A stretch of 6,178 nt of DNA from an uncultured Lachnospiraceae bacterium (GTDB lineage Bacteria > Bacillota > Clostridia > Lachnospirales > Lachnospiraceae), in the NCBI GenBank assembly GCA_910577445.1, contig CAJTMZ010000011.1:1-6178 (forward strand), given 5' to 3'. The stretch's first letter is position 1. Each line of letters starts with the position of its first letter. The notes beneath the pieces are model-generated. The model was not told where the DNA came from. It saw only the letters and a program-made list of their open reading frames with translations, and did no database searches. Shown here one piece after another: positions 1 to 5,592 of this stretch. Both the position numbers and the translations under genes were made by a program.

Positions 1-794
1 GGTCGGGTTTAGGGCCGATGAAATTTGTAGGCCTGGAAAATTTCAAAACGCTGTTTTTTAACGAGAGGATAGCGCCGACAATGTTTAACGCGTTAAAAAA
101 CAACCTGAAATATTTGCTTTGCGTCTGGCTTATCATTACGCCCTTTCAGTATCTGATAGCCTATTTGCTGTATATCAAAATACCGGCGCACAAATATATA
201 AAGTTTATGATATTTATGCCCTATGTTATCAGCTCAACCGTCGTGAGCTTTTTCGCGACCTTATTGTTTAATCCCAATATCGGTTTTCTCAACAAGCTTT
301 TTGAGTGGATGGGGCATCCGGAATGGCAGAGCGCATGGTTCGGGGACCCGGACAGAGCCTTCAAACTGATGATTGCCCTGATTATCTGGCAGGGGGCGGG
401 CACAGGCATTATGATTTTTTATTCAAACCTGATGGATATTTCCCGGGATGTAATGGAATCCTGCCGGATTGACGGATGCAATGAATGGCAGCGATTTCTG
501 TATATTCTTCTGCCGTTATCCCTTCCTTCCTGCGCGTCCATTATTACCATGAGCACCATCTGGGCTCTGGCCATTTTTGACATGCCTTTTATTTTAGGCG
601 GGATGAACGGAGGCGTAAACGGATGTCTGGACTTTGCCAATCTGGTATTTTACCGATACACCTTCGGAAGCGGTTTAAGCGGAAAATCAAATCTGGGGTT
701 TGGCGCTTCCATCTGCGTACTGATGTTTGTTGTCATGCTGTTTGTGACGGTTTTACAGAATAAATTCCTATCGAAATTTGAGTATGAAAATTAA
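1..794 (+). CDS. Sugar ABC transporter permease, MalF/UgpA type (5' partial)
   Basis: Inner-membrane subunit of a CUT1-type carbohydrate importer; with the next gene's product it should form the transmembrane channel. The frame is open from base 3 to the window edge, and the codons before the ATG at 18 read SGLGP, running into MKFVGLENFK, the usual segment after the first membrane helix in this family. So ATG 18 is internal, and the true start and first helix lie upstream. Numbering from that Met, hydrophobic helices lie near residues 31-53, 61-85, 115-137, 168-192 and 226-248. The EAA loop that docks the ATPase is at about 147-170 (ESCRIDGC, then ILLPLSLP), with the conserved Gly 153 and LP but Cys in place of two usual alanines. 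A binding-protein gene is expected upstream (inference). The substrate cannot be told from sequence; glycerol-3-phosphate or a di-/oligosaccharide are both possible. Confidence 0.93.
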   Translation, partial: SGLGPMKFVGLENFKTLFFNERIAPTMFNALKNNLKYLLCVWLIITPFQYLIAYLLYIKIPAHKYIKFMIFMPYVISSTVVSFFATLLFNPNIGFLNKLFEWMGHPEWQSAWFGDPDRAFKLMIALIIWQGAGTGIMIFYSNLMDISRDVMESCRIDGCNEWQRFLYILLPLSLPSCASIITMSTIWALAIFDMPFILGGMNGGVNGCLDFANLVFYRYTFGSGLSGKSNLGFGASICVLMFVVMLFVTVLQNKFLSKFEYEN

Positions 795-805
795 GGAGCA
801 TATTT

Positions 806-1660
806 ATGAAAAGAAGACAAAACGGGGAAATTTTGTCGCCGGCGGCAAAAACCTGCAGAATGATTTGGACAGTTATACTGATTATATATACTTTTATTAC
901 TGTTTTTGTGATAGCAATGACGCTTATGGATTCCCTTAAGACAAAAGGAGATTTGGTGAGCAATTTTGTGGGTATACCGAAAGCTGTTTCTTTTGAGAGC
1001 TATAAAAAAATCCTTTTGGAAGATAATTTTTTACTGTACTTTAAAAACAGCTTTATCCTCACTTTTTGCGGTACGGCGGGGGCCATACTTCTTGCGGCTC
1101 TGACCGCCTACGGAATTGCCAGATATCAGTTCAAAGGGAAATCCTTTCTCACGGCTTATTTCCTGATTGGAATGATGGTGCCGGTTCAGGTGAGTATACT
1201 GCCTTTGTTTCTCATCTTAAAAAAGATTGGTCTGATTAATAAGCTTCCGGGCATGATTCTTGTCTATATGGCCGGTATTTCCATGGCATGCTTTATTTTC
1301 CAGAAGTTTTTCAGGACGATTTCCGTAGAGCTTGAGGAATCGGCAAGACTGGATGGCGCGGGAGATTTCCGCATTTTTTTCCGCATTATCATGCCTGTCA
1401 GCAAACCCGTAATCGTGACCATGGCTCTGATTACGGCGATTCAGGAATGGAATGATTTTTATATGCCGATGGTTCTTCTGGGAAGCAAAAACACAAGAAC
1501 GCTGACGCTGTCCGTCTATCAGTATATGGGCCAGTTTATGAAGTATATGGGCGAATCCATGGCAGCGGTTATCATCACATTGATACCCATTATTATATTA
1601 TATTTTGTATTTTCTTCACAAATAGTGGAAGGTCTGACGGGAGGGGCGGTAAAAGGATAA
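806..1660 (+). CDS. Sugar ABC transporter permease, MalG/UgpE type
   Basis: Second membrane subunit of the same CUT1 carbohydrate importer, 284 residues, a normal length for MalG-like proteins. The start is supported by AAGGAG at 793-798, which overlaps the previous stop codon and sits 7 bases before the ATG; the 11-base gap implies one operon. The N-terminus is short and basic (KRRQ). Hydrophobic helices lie near residues 19-41, 83-107, 113-138, 147-167, 199-215 and 252-272. The cytoplasmic EAA loop is well preserved at 178-200 (ESARLDGAGD, then IIMPVSKP) and should contact the ATPase. The end, QIVEGLTGGAVKG, is the typical MalG-family C-terminal signature. No ATPase gene follows, which is common in Firmicutes, where a shared MsmK/MsmX-like ATPase serves several importers (family knowledge; not visible here). 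Substrate unknown. Confidence 0.95.
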   Translation: MKRRQNGEILSPAAKTCRMIWTVILIIYTFITVFVIAMTLMDSLKTKGDLVSNFVGIPKAVSFESYKKILLEDNFLLYFKNSFILTFCGTAGAILLAALTAYGIARYQFKGKSFLTAYFLIGMMVPVQVSILPLFLILKKIGLINKLPGMILVYMAGISMACFIFQKFFRTISVELEESARLDGAGDFRIFFRIIMPVSKPVIVTMALITAIQEWNDFYMPMVLLGSKNTRTLTLSVYQYMGQFMKYMGESMAAVIITLIPIIILYFVFSSQIVEGLTGGAVKG

Positions 1661-1704
1661 GCCGGAAGTTATATCAGATGGATTGGAAAAAACAAATAAA
1701 AAGA

Positions 1705-1733
1705 TTGATTAAGGAACGAGGAATCGCTATAAT
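1705..1733 (+). promoter_or_regulatory. Predicted sigma-A promoter of ruvB
   Basis: TTGATT at 1705-1710 and a perfect TATAAT at 1728-1733 are separated by exactly 17 bases. Transcription should begin near 1740, giving a leader of about 48 bases before ruvB. The -10 box sits in a small palindrome (GCTAT-A-ATAGC, 1726-1736). A 5-bp inverted repeat, TAGCC (1733-1737) and GGCTA (1748-1752), spans the predicted start site; either could be an operator or could be chance. I see no GAAC-N4-GTTC SOS box of the Bacillus LexA type. The promoter lies in the 127-base gap after the transporter operon, so ruvB is probably transcribed independently of it. No clear terminator for the transporter operon is visible in that gap. 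Confidence 0.75.
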
Positions 1734-1787
1734 AGCCACAGACAACAGGCTAAAATATTCCAAAAGCATCAGATATAAGGGGAAACC

Positions 1788-2786
1788 ATGGCAAAAAGAA
1801 TGATAGAAACCAACGTGCAGGAAGAGGACATCAAAATCGAAGGCTCCCTGCGCCCGCAGAAGCTGGCCGACTATATCGGTCAGGATAAAATCAAGGAAAA
1901 ACTAAGTATTTACATCAAGGCGGCAAAGGACAGGAGCGATTCCCTTGACCATGTGCTTTTTTACGGACCGCCCGGTCTTGGAAAAACCACGTTAGCCGGA
2001 ATTATTGCAAACGAAATGGGCGTTAACATGAAAGTCACCAGCGGCCCGGCGATTGAGAAGCCGGGAGAGATGGCGGCGATACTAAACAACCTCCAGGAGG
2101 GGGACGTATTGTTCGTGGATGAAATCCACAGGCTTAACCGGCAGGTGGAAGAGGTTCTTTATCCGGCCATGGAGGATTTTGCAATTGATATTATGATTGG
2201 GAAAGGGCCCACCGCGCGTTCCATCCGCCTTGATTTGCCTCATTTTACCCTTGTGGGAGCCACAACAAGGGCCGGGCTTTTAACCGCGCCTTTGCGGGAC
2301 AGGTTCGGAATCATCGACAGGCTTGAGTTTTACACGGTGGAAGAGCTGCAGACGATAATTATGCATTCCTCCCGGGTTTTAAACGCGGAGGTGGAACTTG
2401 GCGGAGCCATGGAAATGGCGAAAAGAAGCCGGGGAACGCCAAGGCTTGCCAACAGGATTTTAAAGCGGGTGCGGGATTACGCCCAGGTAAAGCACGACGG
2501 GGTTATCACGGAGGAAGTCGCCGTGACGGCGCTTAATTTGATGGATGTGGACAAGATGGGGCTTGACCACGTAGACAGAAATATTCTTCTTACCATGATA
2601 CAGAAATTCGGCGGCGGCCCGGTAGGGCTTGATACGCTGGCGGCGGCAATCGGAGAGGATTCGGGAACCATCGAGGATGTGTACGAGCCTTATCTGATAA
2701 AAAACGGTTTCATCAACCGGACGCCCCGGGGCAGGGTAGTGACAGATTTTGCATATCACCATTTGGGACTTGAAATTACCCGATAA
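1788..2786 (+). CDS. ruvB: Holliday junction branch-migration DNA helicase RuvB
   Basis: AAA+ motor that, loaded by RuvA, pumps DNA through Holliday junctions during recombinational repair in the cytoplasm. The protein has 332 residues, normal for RuvB. In order: N-terminal LRPQKLADYIGQ (21-32); Walker A GPPGLGKTT (60-68); Walker B with DEIHR (111-115); sensor 1 GATTRAG (157-163); PLRDRFG with the likely arginine finger R170; the GTPR sensor-2 segment (216-219); and a C-terminal winged-helix DNA-binding domain from about 257, including GGGPVGLDTLAAAIGED. All key ATPase residues are present, so it should be functional. The start is supported by AAGGGGA at 1777-1783. ruvA, the usual upstream neighbour, is not here; a sugar-transporter permease occupies that side. 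The downstream zapA-like gene begins 71 bases after the stop with its own promoter. No sign of damage. Confidence 0.98.
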   Translation: MAKRMIETNVQEEDIKIEGSLRPQKLADYIGQDKIKEKLSIYIKAAKDRSDSLDHVLFYGPPGLGKTTLAGIIANEMGVNMKVTSGPAIEKPGEMAAILNNLQEGDVLFVDEIHRLNRQVEEVLYPAMEDFAIDIMIGKGPTARSIRLDLPHFTLVGATTRAGLLTAPLRDRFGIIDRLEFYTVEELQTIIMHSSRVLNAEVELGGAMEMAKRSRGTPRLANRILKRVRDYAQVKHDGVITEEVAVTALNLMDVDKMGLDHVDRNILLTMIQKFGGGPVGLDTLAAAIGEDSGTIEDVYEPYLIKNGFINRTPRGRVVTDFAYHHLGLEITR

Positions 2787-2798
2787 TCTGTTTATAAT
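2770..2798 (+). promoter_or_regulatory. Predicted sigma-A promoter of zapA, overlapping the ruvB 3' end
   Basis: TTGAAA (2770-2775), inside the last ruvB codons, and a perfect TATAAT (2793-2798), just past the ruvB stop, are 17 bases apart. This is a near-consensus vegetative promoter. The predicted start is near 2805, giving a leader of roughly 50 bases before the ATG at 2858. It would let zapA be expressed independently of ruvB, while read-through from the ruvB promoter also remains possible because no terminator separates the two genes. Confidence 0.75.
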
Positions 2799-2803
2799 AA
2801 ATG

Positions 2804-2844
2804 TTGTATAGGCAGAAGAGAAAAGCGATACATTTAGTATACAA
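2804..2844 (+). repeat. Inverted repeat in the zapA leader
   Basis: TTGTATA (2804-2810) and TATACAA (2838-2844) are perfect 7-bp inverted copies separated by 27 bases. The left arm falls at the predicted transcription start and the right arm directly abuts the ribosome binding site. In RNA this could form a weak, A/U-rich hairpin beside the ribosome site; in DNA it could be a spaced operator. With 7 bp and a long loop it may also be chance, so no function is claimed. Confidence 0.3.
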
Positions 2845-2854
2845 GAGGGGTGGG
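2844..2854 (+). promoter_or_regulatory. Ribosome binding site that sets the zapA start
   Basis: AGAGGGG followed by TGGG lies 3-7 bases before the ATG at 2858. An earlier in-frame ATG at 2801 has no comparable purine-rich site; it would add 19 residues of basic, non-conserved sequence (MLYRQKRKAIHL...) and would sit before or at the predicted transcription start. The start at 2858 is therefore preferred. Confidence 0.75.
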
Positions 2855-2857
2855 CGC

Positions 2858-3256
2858 ATGTCGGCAAAAACGGATACGGAAGTAATTATCGGGGGTAAGG
2901 TATTTACCTTAAGCGGGTACGAAAGTGAGGAGTATCTGCAAAAAGTAGCGTCCTACATTAACAATAAAATGTCGGAATACGCAAAAGTGGAAGCCTATAA
3001 AAGACAGCCCCTTGACATGCAGAACGTTCTTCTCCAGCTTAATATCGCCGACGATTACTTTAAGGCCAAAAGGCAAATAAGCCTGCTGGAGGAGGAAATC
3101 CAGGGTAAGGAAAAGGAACTGTACAATTTAAAGCATGAACTGATTGCCACACAGATTAAACTGGAAAACACCGAAAAAAACGTCAAATCTCTTCAGGGCG
3201 AGTTAAATGAAAGCGCGAAGAAAATTATCAGACTTGAAACGGAACTGAAAAACTGA
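2858..3256 (+). CDS. zapA: ZapA-like cell division protein with extended coiled coil
   Basis: Probable FtsZ-associated protein that bundles or cross-links FtsZ protofilaments at the division ring. From ATG 2858 the protein has 132 residues. The N-terminal 20 or so (TDTEVIIGGKVFTLSGYES) match the ZapA pattern of a short beta-strand region around a 'GKxFxLxG' turn, followed by YLQKVASYINNKM, the typical first helix. Residues about 52-70 (LDMQNVLLQLNIADDYFKA) correspond to the dimerising helix. From about 62 to 130 the sequence is a charged heptad-like coiled coil rich in Glu, Lys and Leu. Classical ZapA is roughly 85-110 residues, so the coiled-coil tail is longer than usual. No membrane segment or signal peptide. 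Own promoter upstream and a terminator downstream suggest a separate transcription unit. Assignment rests on pattern recognition, as ZapA sequences diverge strongly. Confidence 0.85.
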   Translation: MSAKTDTEVIIGGKVFTLSGYESEEYLQKVASYINNKMSEYAKVEAYKRQPLDMQNVLLQLNIADDYFKAKRQISLLEEEIQGKEKELYNLKHELIATQIKLENTEKNVKSLQGELNESAKKIIRLETELKN

Positions 3257-3284
3257 TTTGCCTGTGGACAACCATAATAAAAAT

Positions 3285-3336
3285 ACTGCTGCATTGACGA
3301 TTGATATGTGGGAATCGAAAGTGTGGCAGTTTTTTT
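3285..3336 (+). terminator. Intrinsic terminator after zapA
   Basis: The lower stem pairs ACTGCTGCAT (3285-3294) with GTGTGGCAGT (3321-3330), 10 bp including three G-U pairs. The upper stem pairs CGATT (3298-3302) with AATCG (3313-3317), separated from the lower one by a small internal loop, with a 10-base apical loop. A run of seven T (3330-3336) follows directly. It begins 29 bases after the zapA stop and should end the ruvB/zapA transcripts, or act as a partial terminator upstream of the U32 gene. Confidence 0.85.
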
Positions 3337-3369
3337 GTCAACTGACGATATAAATTTAAGGGAACAGAT

Positions 3370-5592
3370 ATGAAAAAAGCAGAATTACTATCTCCGGCCG
3401 GAAATTTCGAGGCTCTTAAAGGGGCCATAAATGCCGGCGCGGACGCCGTTTATCTGGGCGGAGAGCTTTACGGGGCCAGAGCCTACGCGGACAATTTTAC
3501 ACAGGATGAAATTCTGGCCGGGCTCCATATGGCTCATTTGTTCGGGAAAAAGATTTACCTCACGGTGAATACCCTTGTAAAGGAAAAAGAACTGGACGGG
3601 CTGCACGACTTTTTAAAGCCCTTTTATGAAAAGGGGCTGGACGGGGTCATCGTGCAGGATTTGGGGGCTCTGCGCTATATCAGGGAGCATTTTCCGGCGC
3701 TTCCCATTCACGCCAGCACCCAGATGGCCCTTACCGGAAGCGGCGGCACCCGGCTGATGAAGGAGGAAGGGGTTTCAAGAATTGTACCGGCCAGGGAATT
3801 ATCCCTTAAGGAAATCAGAAAAATCAAAGAAGAAACGGGACTGGAAATGGAGACTTTTATCCACGGCGCCATGTGTTACTGTTATTCGGGCCAGTGCCTT
3901 TTCAGCAGCATTCTCGGCGGAAGGAGCGGCAACCGGGGAAGGTGCGCCCAGCCCTGCCGTCTTCCCTATAAAGTAAACGGCGGAAAGGAATGCTATCCTT
4001 TGAGTATGAGGGATATGTGCACTATCCGGCACCTCCCGGCTCTTTTGGATGCCGGAATCGATTCCTTTAAAATAGAAGGGCGGATGAAAAAGCCTGCCTA
4101 TGCGGCCGGCGTAACCGCTATTTACAGAAAATATATTGATTTATATGAAAAAGACAGGGAAAATTACCGGGTTGACAGGAAGGATTGGGAGACTTTAAAC
4201 GCCCTTTATATCCGGAGCGAAATCAGCGACGGGTATTACAAGCGAAGAAACGGAAAGGAAATGATAAGCCTTTCCTCGCCGGCCTACTGCGCTGCGGACG
4301 AAAAACTGCTTTCCGGCATCTCGGACAGGTATCTGGGTAAACTTCCTTCCATCAGGGCGAAAGCGGAAATTTCGTTGAAAGCCGGTGAGGAGGCGGAGCT
4401 TACTTTGCTGGGCAAAACAGATGGGGGAAAAACCGTCGCCATAACCTGCAGGGGAGATTTGGTGCAGAAAGCCTTAAAGCAGCCTCTGACGCCGGAAAAA
4501 GTAAAAGAGCAGATTCAGAAAAGCGGAAACACCTTTATCCGTATAGAACAAACAGAGGTAACGCTCCATGAACCGGTATTTCTGCCCGTTAAGGCGCTGA
4601 ACGAGCTAAGGCGTAAGGGCACAGCAGCCTTAGAGGAAAAACTTATCCTTGCTCAAACGGACATAGCCGCGCGGAAAGAAGAACCCCAAAGGATATCCGC
4701 GCGAAAACAGTCCTCTCAGGGCGGGAAGCATTCTGATTTACCGGAAAAAGACCAAATTCACGTATCCGTCCAAACGGCCGGGCAGTTGGAAGCTGCCATG
4801 GAAAGCATGGCGTCCCGCATTTATGTGGAATATCACTTGTTAAACGGAGAAATATTTGATAAATTAGAGAAATATAAAAATTCCGCCGCCCAGCCCCTTT
4901 ATAAGGAGCAGACGAAGCTTTTGCAGGTATATGCATCCGCTCCCTACGTTGTGCGGGAAGACAATATCCGGTATCTGGAAATACTGGCAAAAGCCTTTGC
5001 GCAGGGCAAAATCGACGGCGTGCTTGTCAGGAATCTGGAAAGCTTCCGGTATTTTGCGGGGAAAATCCCTTCCGGGCGGCTTACTGTGGACGCGGGACTT
5101 TATGTGTGGAACAGGGAAACGGTTCGTTTCTGGGAGGGACGGGCCGGCGAGTTTTATCTTCCCTTAGAGGGGCGCAAAGAGGAGTGGAAATCGCTTCTTA
5201 AGGCCCTGCCAAAACGGGAAATCAAGGCCTCCGCGGTTGTCTATGGCCGGCTTCCCATGATGGTTACGGCAAACTGCCTTAAGAAAACATCGGGGAAATG
5301 TGACAAAACACCTGTAATTTTAACCTTAAACGACCGATATGATAAGCAATTTCCTGTTTATACGGACTGCCAGAGCTGTTATAATGTAATTTATAACAGT
5401 GTTCCGCTATCCCTTCACGGAATGTTTCTGCAAAAAGATTGTCTGACGGATAACTTCCGGCTTGACTTTACGGTGGAAGATAAAGAAAAGACCGGGGATA
5501 CCATCAGGTATTTTCTGGATTTGCTTACAAAGTACAGGGAGCCTTTTTACAGGGAATACACCACGGGACATTATAAAAGAGGAGTTGAATAA
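3370..5592 (+). CDS. U32-family protein, RlhA-like, probable Fe-S RNA-hydroxylation enzyme
   Basis: Annotated in databases as 'U32 family peptidase', but characterised bacterial relatives (RlhA on 23S rRNA C2501, TrhP on tRNA U34) hydroxylate RNA, so an RNA-modifying role is more likely than proteolysis (family knowledge). The protein has 740 residues; AAGGGA at 3358-3363 supports the ATG. The N-terminal U32 domain (about 1-300) opens with ELLSPAGNFEALKGAINAGA and carries the signature ETFIHGAMCYCYSGQC (161-176), then GRSGNRGRCAQPC (184-196) and IEGRMK (235-240). C169, C176, C192 and C196 or C208 are candidate Fe-S ligands. A middle region (about 310-430) fits the DUF3656-type insert. A charged linker at about 432-463 leads to a second U32-like half (about 464-735) with YGRLPMMVTANC and cysteines 636, 644, 667 and 670. 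E. coli RlhA is, from memory, about 650 residues, so this is a long form. The exact target RNA is unknown. Confidence 0.9.
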   Translation: MKKAELLSPAGNFEALKGAINAGADAVYLGGELYGARAYADNFTQDEILAGLHMAHLFGKKIYLTVNTLVKEKELDGLHDFLKPFYEKGLDGVIVQDLGALRYIREHFPALPIHASTQMALTGSGGTRLMKEEGVSRIVPARELSLKEIRKIKEETGLEMETFIHGAMCYCYSGQCLFSSILGGRSGNRGRCAQPCRLPYKVNGGKECYPLSMRDMCTIRHLPALLDAGIDSFKIEGRMKKPAYAAGVTAIYRKYIDLYEKDRENYRVDRKDWETLNALYIRSEISDGYYKRRNGKEMISLSSPAYCAADEKLLSGISDRYLGKLPSIRAKAEISLKAGEEAELTLLGKTDGGKTVAITCRGDLVQKALKQPLTPEKVKEQIQKSGNTFIRIEQTEVTLHEPVFLPVKALNELRRKGTAALEEKLILAQTDIAARKEEPQRISARKQSSQGGKHSDLPEKDQIHVSVQTAGQLEAAMESMASRIYVEYHLLNGEIFDKLEKYKNSAAQPLYKEQTKLLQVYASAPYVVREDNIRYLEILAKAFAQGKIDGVLVRNLESFRYFAGKIPSGRLTVDAGLYVWNRETVRFWEGRAGEFYLPLEGRKEEWKSLLKALPKREIKASAVVYGRLPMMVTANCLKKTSGKCDKTPVILTLNDRYDKQFPVYTDCQSCYNVIYNSVPLSLHGMFLQKDCLTDNFRLDFTVEDKEKTGDTIRYFLDLLTKYREPFYREYTTGHYKRGVE
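5578..5584 (+). promoter_or_regulatory. Ribosome binding site of the SEDS gene, inside the U32 gene 3' end
   Basis: AGAGGAG lies within the last codons of the U32 gene, 8 bases before the ATG at 5593. Stop (TAA 5590-5592) and start touch with no spacer, which indicates co-transcription and probable translational coupling of the two genes. I see no promoter in the preceding coding sequence. Confidence 0.75.

Noticed and set aside
1661..1704. A terminator for the sugar-transporter operon
   Set aside because: The region is A-rich, but I found no stable hairpin followed by a T run.
1726..1752. Short palindromes over the ruvB -10 box and start site as an SOS or other operator
   Set aside because: The arms are only 5 bp and do not match the GAAC-N4-GTTC LexA box known from Firmicutes; kept only as a remark on the promoter.
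2801..2857. A longer zapA starting at ATG 2801
   Set aside because: This ATG is at or before the predicted transcription start, lacks a ribosome binding site, and adds a basic stretch not seen in ZapA proteins; ATG 2858 has a strong site.
2460..2867. A 135-codon minus-strand open frame opposite ruvB
   Set aside because: It lies antisense to a well-conserved gene, has no family resemblance or ribosome site, and is explained as a shadow of ruvB codon usage.
3335..3354. TTGTCA and TATAAA as a promoter for the U32 gene
   Set aside because: The boxes are only 8 bases apart, far short of the 16-18 needed by sigma-A polymerase.
4643..4990. A 115-codon minus-strand open frame opposite the U32 gene
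   Set aside because: The product (rich in Pro, Arg and Cys, no recognisable domain) looks like a translated shadow of the U32 coding strand.
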